Shown one piece after another: positions 35,940 to 44,820 of a stretch of DNA of 64,000 bases. Made by a program: the position numbers and the translations under genes. Each line of letters starts with the position of its first letter. Positions within the stretch are counted from its first letter, which is position 1. Below the pieces are notes generated by a model, which searched no databases, had not been told where the DNA came from, and saw only the letters and a list, made by a program, of their open reading frames with translations. This stretch comes from an uncultured Granulosicoccaceae bacterium (GTDB lineage: Bacteria; Pseudomonadota; Gammaproteobacteria; CALCKW01), in NCBI GenBank assembly GCA_937965695.1, contig CALCKW010000049.1, forward strand, positions 24,189 to 88,188, written 5' to 3'.

Positions 35940-36662
35940 TTAGGCCAGCAACATGTCTCGGCAACTGCTTAAACGACGCAACTGCTTCCCTTGCTGATCA
36001 AAATTCTCTGGGCTTAACCATGTTTGCATCATTCGTTTTATCGCTGGCCATTCACTGTCGATGATTGAATACCAAGCCGTGTCGCGATTTCGATTTTTAT
36101 AAACAGTGGCTTGTCGAAAAATACCTTCAGGCACAAACCCAAACCGTAGGGCCGCAGCGCAGCTGGGCGCATTTAACGCGTCACATTTCCACTCGTATCG
36201 ACGATACCCCAATTCATCAAAAACCCGTTCCATCATCAAGTACATGGCTTCCGTTGCCACCGGCGTGCGTTGCATCAGCGGGGAAAAATGCAAATGCCCG
36301 ACTTCAATTGTGCCAACTCTGGGCTCTAGTCGGAGATAGCTGGCCAATCCCACCGGCTGTCTCCGAGCGTCCAATATAGTATGAAAAAGTGGATCGGCCG
36401 ACGCGCTTGCACCACTCAACCAATCGGCAAAATCATGGACGTTGTCGAAAGGACCATAAGGCAAATAGGTCCAATTGCCGTGCTCGGTATCACGGGCAAA
36501 CGCCTCAAAAAGTGCCTCTCCGTGGGCAAGCACATCCGTGCGAACAAGGCTACAATAGCGCCCTTGCATCGGAGTGTCTGCGGGGCGTTCACAAGGCTGC
36601 CAGTCTAAGACAGAATGCCCTACAGGTTGGTCGAGCGAATTTCGCGGTATGCTGATAGTCAT
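35940..36662 (-). CDS. RimJ/RimL-type GNAT acetyltransferase
   Basis: 240 aa from the ATG at 36662, which has GGAG 7 bases upstream. The GNAT fold is shown by TIEVGHLHFSPLMQRTPVATEA (acetyl-CoA loop), YRRYEWKCDALNAPSCAAALR and RFGFVPEGIFRQATVYKNR. The last pattern is typical of enzymes that acetylate ribosomal protein N-termini or small amines. The length exceeds the usual ~180 aa because of a ~25-residue N-terminal extension and a C-terminal tail. Probably co-transcribed with the next two leftward genes. Confidence 0.86.
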   Translation of the reverse strand: MTISIPRNSLDQPVGHSVLDWQPCERPADTPMQGRYCSLVRTDVLAHGEALFEAFARDTEHGNWTYLPYGPFDNVHDFADWLSGASASADPLFHTILDARRQPVGLASYLRLEPRVGTIEVGHLHFSPLMQRTPVATEAMYLMMERVFDELGYRRYEWKCDALNAPSCAAALRFGFVPEGIFRQATVYKNRNRDTAWYSIIDSEWPAIKRMMQTWLSPENFDQQGKQLRRLSSCRDMLLA

Positions 36663-36805
36663 CACTAACTCCAAAGTACGCGACTAGATTGCAGATAAAA
36701 GCATCGAAACTCCAGTGCCAAAAAGTATTGGCCGAACAAGCCGTATGCGTAGTTAAACGGAAATGCACTATCACCAGCGGTGACCATGTGCAAAATCAGT
36801 TTTAG

Positions 36806-37204
36806 ATGAGAAACATTTTTATGTCGAAGTTGCACCCCATCGCCTACCTTTTACTTGTGTTATGGACACACCAGACTATCGCTGATGAGCCACTGAGCGA
36901 ATCGGTGCACGCCTCTGTGCAGGCTTTATGCAACACAATGAAAGCTTGTACATTTGCGCAGGTCGAATCGGAAAAGCCTGTCTCCGCAGCCATGAAAAAG
37001 ATGGTCGAGCAAATGAGCGAAGAAGCCTGCCAAGCCATGCACAGCAGCTTTACCGCCATGCCTGACGACAAGTTATTAAAAGAGCAAGCTCAAGCGTGCT
37101 TAGATTCTATGTCCTCGCTCAGTTGTAGTGGTTTAGAGGCACTGGGCAGCGGCACCACACCAGCCTGTGAAGCGTTTGAAAAGCGCACCAAAACCTATCA
37201 ATAA
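36806..37204 (+). CDS. Small secreted protein with conserved cysteines, unknown
   Basis: 132 aa from ATG 36806; ATG 36821 is an alternative start that leaves a cleaner signal peptide (HPIAYLLLVLWTHQTIADEP). The mature part is helical and contains five Cys (LCNTMKACTF, EEACQ, QACLDS, LSCSG, PACEAF), suggesting disulfides in the periplasm. No family recognised. Confidence 0.65.
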   Translation: MRNIFMSKLHPIAYLLLVLWTHQTIADEPLSESVHASVQALCNTMKACTFAQVESEKPVSAAMKKMVEQMSEEACQAMHSSFTAMPDDKLLKEQAQACLDSMSSLSCSGLEALGSGTTPACEAFEKRTKTYQ

Positions 37205-37347
37205 GCCTGGCTTGTTGTCGAATCAAGAATGTGCGAAGACAAATAGCGCACTAAAAGCCTATATTTCGCCAATTTTGCGATCAACTAAGTCATAAAATGC
37301 GGTAATCTTGAATTCCTTTTTGATGACCGACGTATAGAACAAGACAC

Positions 37348-38439
37348 ATGGCAAACTACACGCTCGAAAACACCCGCATTGCGGCCTGCACTCCACTGCT
37401 TACCCCCGCCGAATTGCACGCGCAGCATCCGTTGAGCGACGCTGCTGCCAACAACGTGGCTAAAGGTCGACAGGCTGTGCGAGATATCTTGGACGGTAAC
37501 GATCATCGTCTGATGGTTATTTCAGGACCTTGCTCCATTCACGACACCGATGCTGCGATTGAGTATGCCAAGCGCTTAAAGGCGCTGAGTGAAAAAGTGC
37601 AAGACAACCTGTTGCTGGTGATGCGCGTGTACTTTGAGAAACCACGCACTACCGTAGGCTGGAAGGGCTATGTCAACGATCCCGATATGGACGACAGCTT
37701 CAAGCTCGAGAAAGGCCTCAAACAAGCGCGAGCGCTATTAACCGCCTTTGCAGAAATGGATTTGCCAACGGCCACTGAAGCGCTGGACCCTATCTCCCCT
37801 CAATACCTCGGTGATCTATTCAGCTGGTCCGCCATCGGTGCTCGCACGTCTGAGTCACAGACTCACCGTGAAATGTCCAGCGGCTTGTCAACACCTGTAG
37901 GCTTTAAAAATGGCACTGACGGTAGTTTGCAAATTGCCATCAATGCTTGGCAATCGGCTGCATCACCACACCGTTTCATGGGCATTGATGAAAATGGAAA
38001 GGTGTCTGTACTAGAAACTCGTGGAAACCCACACGGACATATCATTTTACGTGGCGGAAAAGAGCCGAACTACGAAGCCGGTCACATTGCCGCTGTGGAA
38101 GAAGAGTTAAAGAAAGCCAAGCTTGACGCAAAATTGATCGTCGATTGTAGCCACGGCAATTCCCACAAAAACCATGAATTTCAGCCAGTGGTTGCAAGAG
38201 ATGCTGCCGACCAGATCGTCGCAGGCAATCAGTCAATCTTAGGCCTTATGCTAGAGAGTCATTTGCAGGCAGGTAATCAAAAGCTGGCTAACCCTGCCGA
38301 CCTCACCTACGGCGTATCAATCACAGATGCTTGCATCAACTGGGAAACAACTGAAACCTTGCTGCTAGAGATGAGCGAAAGATTGGCCGATCCTTTAAAA
38401 GCCCGCGCTGTTAACTCAACACCAGCAGAAACAGCTTAG
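37348..38439 (+). CDS. aroG: 3-deoxy-7-phosphoheptulonate synthase, class I
   Basis: 363 aa, close to the E. coli AroF/G/H length. MVISGPCSIHD, RVYFEKPRTTVGWKGYVNDP, ALDPISPQYLGDLFSWSAIGARTSESQTHRE, and the metal-binding IVDCSHGNSHKNH are all present. It condenses phosphoenolpyruvate and erythrose 4-phosphate in the first step of aromatic synthesis. Which amino acid inhibits it cannot be assigned safely from sequence; aroG is used as the generic symbol. The gene stands alone and is followed by a hairpin. Confidence 0.95.
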   Translation: MANYTLENTRIAACTPLLTPAELHAQHPLSDAAANNVAKGRQAVRDILDGNDHRLMVISGPCSIHDTDAAIEYAKRLKALSEKVQDNLLLVMRVYFEKPRTTVGWKGYVNDPDMDDSFKLEKGLKQARALLTAFAEMDLPTATEALDPISPQYLGDLFSWSAIGARTSESQTHREMSSGLSTPVGFKNGTDGSLQIAINAWQSAASPHRFMGIDENGKVSVLETRGNPHGHIILRGGKEPNYEAGHIAAVEEELKKAKLDAKLIVDCSHGNSHKNHEFQPVVARDAADQIVAGNQSILGLMLESHLQAGNQKLANPADLTYGVSITDACINWETTETLLLEMSERLADPLKARAVNSTPAETA

Positions 38440-38454
38440 TCCTAAAACAATGTT

Positions 38455-38473
38455 CGCCAGCATTCTGCTGGCG
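38455..38473 (+). terminator. Hairpin after aroG
   Basis: CGCCAGCA and TGCTGGCG form a perfect 8-bp stem with a 3-nt loop 16 bp after the stop. Only a weak T-rich stretch follows, so termination efficiency is uncertain. Confidence 0.5.
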
Positions 38474-38570
38474 GATTCAATTTGCTAGCACAAGCCATTA
38501 CACTATTCCGCAGCCCTAAACCCGTAAAACTGCGGCGTAGGCCTTAAGTATCCGAAAGATCGAGCCACCC

Positions 38571-39047
38571 ATGATCAGCATAAGAAACTTCCGCGAAGGG
38601 GACGCACCACAATTGCGGCAGCTTTTTTTTAACACTATTCGAACGATTAATCGACGCGATTACTCCGACGATGAGTTAAAAGCCTGGGCACCTGACGACA
38701 TAAACCCAACGCGTTGGCTAGAAGAAATGCAGTCGATCAACCCGTTTGTCGCGGAAATTGATCGGCAAATAGTGGGATACACTGATTTACAAGACGACGG
38801 TCTCATTGATCACTTTTTTTGTCATCACGAGCACCAAGGTCGGGGTGTGGGCAGATTTATGATGCAACATATAATTGTTCAAGCACGTGTCCGCGGCATT
38901 AAAAGACTGCACTCCCATGTCAGCATCACCGCCAAACCTTTCTACCTTCACTTTGGCTTTTCAGTCAATAAAACACAGCGTGTGGAAGTTCGTGGTCAAA
39001 TGCTTGAAAACAATGTGATGGAAAAATTACTGGAAACTGAAAAATAG
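38571..39047 (+). CDS. GNAT N-acetyltransferase
   Basis: 158 aa. The acetyl-CoA loop HHEHQGRGVGRFMMQHII is canonical (Q-G-R-G-V-G), followed by SITAKPFYLHFGFS, the usual C-terminal FYxxxGF motif. The N-terminal NTIRTINRRDYSDDELKAWAP resembles the YafP/PA4866-like subgroup. The substrate is unknown. It is a single-gene unit just before the rearranged region. Confidence 0.88.
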   Translation: MISIRNFREGDAPQLRQLFFNTIRTINRRDYSDDELKAWAPDDINPTRWLEEMQSINPFVAEIDRQIVGYTDLQDDGLIDHFFCHHEHQGRGVGRFMMQHIIVQARVRGIKRLHSHVSITAKPFYLHFGFSVNKTQRVEVRGQMLENNVMEKLLETEK

Positions 39048-39147
39048 CAGTGCTGAATAAGTCGATTTGCTGTGACATTGAGCTAGCATAGAGGCATCAT
39101 GGTACTTCGCCTGCAAGGGAACTGTTTGTTCTTTCAATCAGAGCACC

Positions 39148-39179
39148 AGGGAATCTCAGATCAAATTATGCTCGCACCG
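39148..39179 (-). mobile_element. Terminal fragment of the 170-bp inverted-repeat element
   Basis: The 32-bp sequence AGGGAATCTCAGATCAAATT then ATGCTCGCACCG matches the reverse complement of the right end of the copy at 40594-40762 at 27 of 32 positions. The similarity stops after the CACCG, so this is either a solo end or a decayed copy. It lies 79 bp upstream of the MATE pseudogene. Confidence 0.55.
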
Positions 39180-39257
39180 TTTAGTATTAACTGAATTTTT
39201 GGCGCCGTGTGGAAAAATTCGGTGAACGAAAAAAGCTAAATATTATTGGAGACTTTC

Positions 39258-40585
39258 TTGTCCAACCCCTCCCTTCTACTCGACAAGCCTTGGGCTCCAA
39301 CCCTTTTACGTCTCGCTATTCCCGGCGTGATTGGCGCCGTGGTGATGTCTTCATTGCAGGTGGTCGAAGCGCATTTTCTCAGCCGTTACGGCGCTGAAAT
39401 TTTAGCGGCAGTCGCGGTGGTACTTCCATAGTTTATTTTACAAGGCATGTTCTCTGCGGGGGCTATTGGCGGAGCCATCAGTGGCTCAGTAGCGCGCGCT
39501 ATGGGGAGTGGCGACGGGCAAAGAGCCAGCGCGCTACTGGCATCAGCAATTATTATTGCTCTCATCGGCGGTAGTATCATGGCTTTTCTAGTGATTAACT
39601 GGGGTCATCATATCTATAGGTGGGCAGGCCTCGATAATGATCTCCTCCAAGTTGCCGAGCGATACGCTTGGTGGGTTTTCATGGCTCAACCTGTCTACTG
39701 GCTCATGAACATGCTCTGTTCAGTGCTGCGGGGCACGGGTGATTTAAAGCGGCCCGCTTGGGCAATGTCGGTCACCGTCATCAGTTACACATTCTGGGCC
39801 TACTTGTTGTTACCTGCACCTTCTGCATCGCAAGAACTAGTCATGCAAAGCGCAGGGCAAGCGATGGCCTTAAGCTTTATTGTTGGACTGATCTGTATCG
39901 TTGTGCTTTACCTCTACGGGCAACGCCCTATCGATATCCATCTATCGGCTTTTAACCCCAGTGTTTTGGGTGCTGTTTTGCGCCAAGGCTTGCTCGCCGC
40001 CAGTCAATCGGTAATGACCATCATCTATTCATTGGTCGCCACGGCACTGTTTGCCCGTCTCGGTTTGCATTGGCTCGCCGGGTACGGTTTATCTGTGCGA
40101 CTAGAATTATTGATGGTGCCAGTTATCTTTGGTATCGGTGGAGCACTGATACACTAGTCGGGGCATACGTAGGTGCCGGCAGACGCAGAGAGGCCTTGTC
40201 GATAGCTTGGCGCGGCATATTCGCCAATGCTGTGCTAGTCGGTTTGATAGGTGTTGTGTTCTCCATTTGGCCTGGTTTGTGGTGCCAACTAATGGCGGAC
40301 GGGGCCGAAACAGCCGCAATGTGTGAGAGCTAACCGCGTGTGATGGGACCGACCTACGCCTTTTTTTCGCTTGGACTAGGCTTGTATTTTGCGAGCCAAG
40401 GGTTGAACACACTGATCTACCCTGTTGCTGGAGCCGCTTTACGACTCGCTATTGTTACTGCGGTATTTTGGTTTTCAACCGATGAAACATCACCACACAT
40501 ACTGTTATGGTGTGTCGCAGCAGCAGTAGTTTGCTACGGTGGAGTAACCGCAGTAGCCTTAGCACTGGGGCCTTGGAAAAAATAA
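39258..40585 (+). pseudogene. MATE-family efflux pump pseudogene
   Basis: The reading frame of a ~443-codon MATE transporter is interrupted three times. After TTG 39258 (TTGGAG upstream), an in-frame TAG at 39429 breaks VAVVLP/FILQGMFSAG. A one-base deletion near 40151 breaks FGIGGALI/TLVGAYVGAG. An in-frame TAA at 40331 breaks AAMCES/PRVMGPTYAFF. The rest still reads as a MATE pump with about twelve membrane segments, including GAIGGAISGSVARAMGSGD and LGLYFASQGLNTL. The length of 1328 bp is one short of 443 codons, consistent with a single deletion. Without suppression it cannot make a full pump. Confidence 0.9.
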
Positions 40586-40593
40586 TTTGCCTT

Positions 40594-40762
40594 CCTAAGG
40601 AGCCTCAGATTAAGTCTAGTCAATGACGTCTGCGTGAAAAAGTTGGACCCAATAAGGCGCGAATCGACGGCAAGTGTGGTGCTATTGGCTAGACTTTCAA
40701 CGCGACTGGGCCGAATTTGGCGCGTCGTCGGTGCGAGCATGACTTGATCTCGGGTTCCCTAG
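40594..40762 (+). mobile_element. MITE-like inverted-repeat element, copy 1
   Basis: About 169 bp, roughly 80 percent identical by eye to the reverse complement of 46500-46669, including a shared 20-bp block AAGGCGCGAATCGACGGCAA. Its ends are imperfect ~22-bp inverted repeats: CTAAGGAGCCTCAGATTAAG on the left against CTAGGGAACCCGAGATCAAG read in from the right. It encodes nothing and abuts the MATE pseudogene on one side and the XdhC gene on the other. No clear target-site duplication was found. Confidence 0.75.
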
Positions 40763-40786
40763 ACAATGGCATACGGCTAATTAAAC

Positions 40787-41698
40787 ATGAATACTTCAAA
40801 TTTAGAGATACTCAACACGCTTGCCCAAACCATTGATCGCCATCAAGAGGGTGCACTGGTCACGCTCGTGGCAACAGAAGGCTCATCACCACGGCCTGTG
40901 GGCTCTCAAATGTTTATCGATGCAGATGGCACACGCAGCGGTGTGCTTTCGAGTGGGTGCATTGAAGCTGCTATTACGGAACAAGCTTTAGAAGCACTGC
41001 AAGCTAAACAGTCTCGCTTGTTACGCTATGGCAAGGGCTCACCTTGGATAGATCTACAACTACCTTGCGGCGCAGGAATTGATATCCATATCGCCGTCAA
41101 TCACGACAAAAACCTTGTCGACCGAACCCGCCAACAACTATCTCAGCGAAAACCTGTCACCTGGGCTCTTCGACCAGATAATTTGCAATGGGTGCACGCA
41201 GGTGGTGCCGAGAAACCTGAGGCCATCTTGCGCTATGCGCCAGAGCGGCTTCTAGTAGTCGCCGGTCGCGGGCCTGCATTGTCTAGTTTGGCCGCTATTG
41301 CCAGTCAATGTGAGATCGCTGTGCAAAGTATCTCACCCGAGCAAGATGACTTGGATGCAGCACTTCCATTTTGCCGCAGCATACAATTGCTTAAACACCC
41401 TAACGACTTTAAAGCACCCAAGCTTGACCGGTGGAGTGGCGCCGTCCTGCTCTTCCACGACCACGATTGGGAACCTACGATATTAGCCCAATTGCTCAAA
41501 ACCGATGCCGTGTATCTCGCAGCATTAGGCAGCCCACAGAGCCACCAGCGGCGCTGTGAATTACTGAGAGAAATGCATTTAAGTGATGATTCAATAGCGC
41601 GCTTGAAAGGGCCTGCCGGCCTCAATATCGGGGCGCGTTCTCCGGCAGAAATAGCCCTGTCAATCGTTGCAGAATTTGTTCAAACGCTAGGTCAGTGA
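40787..41698 (+). CDS. XdhC/CoxI-family protein
   Basis: 303 aa. The N-terminal XdhC_CoxI domain has ALVTLVATEGSSPRPVGSQM and SGVLSSGCIEAAI with the conserved Cys. The C-terminal Rossmann-like domain begins LLVVAGRGPALSSLAAIA and ends GLNIGARSPAEIALSI. XdhC proteins insert and sulfurate molybdenum cofactor in xanthine-dehydrogenase-type enzymes. No molybdenum hydroxylase or MobA/MocA-type gene is adjacent. Copy 1 of the repeat element ends 24 bp upstream, so its promoter may lie in or near the element. Confidence 0.9.
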   Translation: MNTSNLEILNTLAQTIDRHQEGALVTLVATEGSSPRPVGSQMFIDADGTRSGVLSSGCIEAAITEQALEALQAKQSRLLRYGKGSPWIDLQLPCGAGIDIHIAVNHDKNLVDRTRQQLSQRKPVTWALRPDNLQWVHAGGAEKPEAILRYAPERLLVVAGRGPALSSLAAIASQCEIAVQSISPEQDDLDAALPFCRSIQLLKHPNDFKAPKLDRWSGAVLLFHDHDWEPTILAQLLKTDAVYLAALGSPQSHQRRCELLREMHLSDDSIARLKGPAGLNIGARSPAEIALSIVAEFVQTLGQ

Positions 41699-41748
41699 AG
41701 CACCGACGATTACCCAATAGAACACACTTTGACGCGACAGACTTTGAT

Positions 41749-42669
41749 TCAAAATATCGAAGACTGCGTGCGCGTTGTGACAGCTTCCAGTACCTTAATA
41801 CCTTGGTAGGAATTACCTTTTTCGTTGAGTTTAGGACTCCACACAGCAATGCTATATTTACCGGGGTGCACCGCCGCAATCCCGCCACCTACCCCGCTTT
41901 TTCCTGGCAAACCCACGCGGAAAGCAAACTCACCTGCTTCATCGTAAAAACCGCACATTTGCATGATCGAGTTTATTCTTCTGGCCCGCTGTGAACTCAC
42001 CACCTGCTTCTCAGTAACAGGGCATTTGCCCTCATTAGCTAGGAATAGAAATGTCTGAGCCAATTCACTGCACGTCATCTCAATGGAGCAAAGATGGAAA
42101 TAAACATCCAACACGGTATCGACATCATTGTTTAGATTACCAAATCCTTTGCAGAGATTGGCCAAGGAATAATTTTTAAAGCCTGTTCTCTTTTCCGATT
42201 CAAACACACGAGGACAGTAGTCTATTTTTTTATGACCCGATATTTCTCGAACAAAATTGAGTATGTCTTTTTTCGGGTTAGCTAATTGGGTGATTAGCGC
42301 ATCACAAACAACAATAGCACCTGCATTTATTAAGGGATTTCGCGGGAAACCCTGCTCATACTCGAGTTGCACGAGAGAATTAAACGCGGTGCCAGAGGGC
42401 TCAACGCCAACGCGTGTCCATAGATTCTCACCCATAACCTGCAGCGCAAAGGTCAAAGACAAAACTTTTGAAACGCTCTGTATCGAGAACTTTTCCTCGC
42501 TGTTCCCCCAACTATAGCGATTACCACCAACCGTCATCAGGTGCACGCCAAGCTTATTGGCATCAACGCCCGCCAGTTCGGGAATGTAGGATGCAACTCT
42601 ACCCGGGTTGTCTAAGGTCTCTAGCTCAGACGTAATGTCATCGATGATCTGTTGATAATTAGTCTGCAT
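41749..42669 (-). CDS. glsA: Glutaminase A
   Basis: 306 aa, typical for the serine-dependent glutaminase family. The catalytic segment FSIQSVSKVLSLTFAL holds the S-x-x-K motif, and RNPLINAGAIVVCDAL and LPGKSGVGGGI are conserved binding elements. It hydrolyses glutamine to glutamate and ammonia in the cytoplasm. AAAGAT is the only purine stretch before the ATG. It converges with the XdhC gene. Confidence 0.94.
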   Translation of the reverse strand: MQTNYQQIIDDITSELETLDNPGRVASYIPELAGVDANKLGVHLMTVGGNRYSWGNSEEKFSIQSVSKVLSLTFALQVMGENLWTRVGVEPSGTAFNSLVQLEYEQGFPRNPLINAGAIVVCDALITQLANPKKDILNFVREISGHKKIDYCPRVFESEKRTGFKNYSLANLCKGFGNLNNDVDTVLDVYFHLCSIEMTCSELAQTFLFLANEGKCPVTEKQVVSSQRARRINSIMQMCGFYDEAGEFAFRVGLPGKSGVGGGIAAVHPGKYSIAVWSPKLNEKGNSYQGIKVLEAVTTRTQSSIF

Positions 42670-42722
42670 TTTTAATCTTTATCCATGGCCTAGAAGTACG
42701 AGTTCAAAGCAATCAAGCTCAG

Positions 42723-44135
42723 CTAAGGCTCAAACGGTAAGCCTTCAAAGTCAAAAAGATTGCCGCTGTCCTCAGGCTTAATGACACGCATGACTTTGAT
42801 CAATTGGTCGGCAATATAGTCAGGCTTGTTTAACTGCTGCTCAGTTAACCCCTTTTGAAAAGGCGCGGATAAAGCTGTGTCAGTTGTGCCGGGCTGCAAG
42901 CCCACTACCTTGACGGGTCGCCGAGTATTTCTGCATTCGATGGCGAAGTTTTTTATCAACATATGCAGTGCTGCTTTGCTGGTACGGTAGGCATGCCAAC
43001 CACCGAGTCTATTGTCGCTGATACTACCGACTCGCGCCGAAAGGATGCCCACCGTCATGGGATATTTTTTATCCGCTCGCAACATCAGCTGCTTGAGCAA
43101 CAACGCCGGCCCGACCGCATTGACATCAAAAGCGAAATGCAGATGTTCTCGACCTAGGCTTTTGAAGGTTTTTTCCGGTTTGGTGTTTTGATCATGCAAC
43201 CAACCTGTGGCAACAAACACCCAGTCGAATTGAAGCGCTGGCGCAAGCTTCTGTAGAGCCGCGTCAATACTCTCATCGCATGCCAGATCTATCGTGATAT
43301 CAGTCACGTCGCCTTTGAGTGTCGATAGCTTATCAATATCTCGCGCCAGACGAACCAACTGCATCTGCGGATTCAATTCTAACAGGCGCTGACAGTAAGC
43401 TTGGCCAATCCCGCCACTGGCCCCTACGACTAACGCACTTTGAGGCATTCGTTGTTGATCACCAGAACGTGTCGCTAAAATTGAACTCGATTGCACGCCA
43501 TCGCGAGAGAACCGAGTGACGGCTCGGTCAGGTTTTGCGTAGCTCAGGTGGCCAAGTAGTTGAGTCTGGTGATAGGTATCTAAGCTGCTAACCGCAACTG
43601 ATTCTGCTCGTTCAAGCGAGATATAACCATCTTCTGCAACGATGTTGTCGGGAAGTTCAATACTGACTATTTCACCAATGACAAAAGTGGTGCGGTTGAT
43701 GTCAAAGGCGTGTTGCTCACGAAACTCCAAGCCCAACTTAATACGGGACTGCTGCACGAATGGCGCGGCAAATTTTTCTTGCCACTGTTCAGTCAAACCG
43801 GTCTCATCGAACTCGGATACATCGTCTGGATAGCGTGCTGAGCTTTGATGCGCTAGCTCAAAAATACCGGTATGTACATGATTTAGCGTATACACACCCG
43901 TGCTCAGGATATTCTCCAATGTACCGCGCGGGACCGTATGGGGTCGCATCACCATTCCCACCAAAGCGGGATTGGCACCTAGGTGCACCACGGACGAAAC
44001 AATCGACAAATTACTTTTGCCATTTCCATTGGCCGTTCCCACCATGTTGGCGCTTTTAAAACCCGACAGAGAATTGATGAACAGCACTCGGAAACGATCA
44101 TCCAGAGCATCGATGTCAGATTTATTGAGCTTCAT
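42723..44135 (-). CDS. Flavin-reductase-like domain fused to a short-chain dehydrogenase
   Basis: About 470 aa from the ATG at 44135; the tracked TTG lies 3 codons earlier. Residues ~1-205 form a FMN-binding flavin-reductase-like domain (NGNGKSNLSIVSSVVHLGANPALVG then RPHTVPRGTLENI and YTLNHV). Residues ~230-470 are a CsgA-like SDR with VVGASGGIGQAYC, DVNAVGPALL and the catalytic YRTSK. In many marine gammaproteobacteria these are two separate neighbouring genes, so the single frame is a fusion. It may couple flavin and NAD(P)H chemistry on one substrate, which is unknown. It is followed by lipocalin and TIGR02450 genes in the same direction. Confidence 0.87.
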   Translation of the reverse strand: MKLNKSDIDALDDRFRVLFINSLSGFKSANMVGTANGNGKSNLSIVSSVVHLGANPALVGMVMRPHTVPRGTLENILSTGVYTLNHVHTGIFELAHQSSARYPDDVSEFDETGLTEQWQEKFAAPFVQQSRIKLGLEFREQHAFDINRTTFVIGEIVSIELPDNIVAEDGYISLERAESVAVSSLDTYHQTQLLGHLSYAKPDRAVTRFSRDGVQSSSILATRSGDQQRMPQSALVVGASGGIGQAYCQRLLELNPQMQLVRLARDIDKLSTLKGDVTDITIDLACDESIDAALQKLAPALQFDWVFVATGWLHDQNTKPEKTFKSLGREHLHFAFDVNAVGPALLLKQLMLRADKKYPMTVGILSARVGSISDNRLGGWHAYRTSKAALHMLIKNFAIECRNTRRPVKVVGLQPGTTDTALSAPFQKGLTEQQLNKPDYIADQLIKVMRVIKPEDSGNLFDFEGLPFEP

Positions 44136-44184
44136 AGGATTCAACCACGGTTAAAAGTGACGGCCAGAGTACGGCCAATGTTCA

Positions 44185-44202
44185 GGCAGTGTTTGTACTG
44201 CC
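44185..44202. terminator. Hairpin between lipocalin and fusion gene
   Basis: GGCAGT and ACTGCC form a 6-bp stem with a 6-nt loop in the 62-bp gap between the lipocalin stop and the fusion-gene start. There is no T tract. It may only be a processing or attenuation structure. Confidence 0.3.
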
Positions 44203-44206
44203 GAAG

Positions 44207-44722
44207 CTACTCGCTTTGATCCACAAATATTAAATTATCTGTGTTGAATCCGCGCTGTGCGGCTGCTGCAATAAAGCGTTCCATCAACGCGGGTTGAACT
44301 GTAGGTGTTCTAGACAAAAACCACAGATAGTCCAGATCAGGCCCAGAGACAAAAGCGTATTGATAGTTTTCTTGGTCCAACTCAAACACGGCATAAGAGC
44401 CATAAAAAGGCCCAAAGAAAGATACTTTAAGAAAACCCTCGTCTTTCGCGTCAACGAAATATGCCTTGCCCTGCGCGTCTTGCCACTTTTGCTTCTTTTC
44501 TGAATAACCGCGATTAAGAACAGATACCCCGCCATCAGAGCGAAGTGAATATTCTGCTGAAACGTTACTCAGCCCGCGCTCGAAGCGATGGTCAAGCCGC
44601 GCTATCTCAAACCATTTACCCAGATAGCGATCTAACTCGAAGTTTTCTACTGGCTTCACTTGCTCCGGCAAACTAGTACAACCGACGAGTAACAAGCAAC
44701 ACAATGCAATCAATTTTTTCAC
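44207..44722 (-). CDS. blc: Outer-membrane lipocalin (Blc-like)
   Basis: 171 aa. The lipobox LLLVGC (Cys 15) makes it a lipoprotein. The lipocalin signature LDRYLGKWFEIARLDHRFERG and the C-terminal FVSGPDLDYLWFLSRTPTV match Blc. Such proteins bind lysophospholipids or fatty acids at the inner face of the outer membrane. It is encoded between the TIGR02450 gene and the flavin-reductase/SDR fusion. It may handle the product of the lipid operon at 25.7-31.6 kb, but that is inference. Confidence 0.93.
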   Translation of the reverse strand: MKKLIALCCLLLVGCTSLPEQVKPVENFELDRYLGKWFEIARLDHRFERGLSNVSAEYSLRSDGGVSVLNRGYSEKKQKWQDAQGKAYFVDAKDEGFLKVSFFGPFYGSYAVFELDQENYQYAFVSGPDLDYLWFLSRTPTVQPALMERFIAAAAQRGFNTDNLIFVDQSE

Positions 44723-44820
44723 AGTATTTAGCTGACCTTAATAATGAAAATAAATGTTAGTGTGCGATGATGAACGAAAAACAAAAACTTTTCGCAAATA
44801 AATTCAAGCAAGCTATTGCC

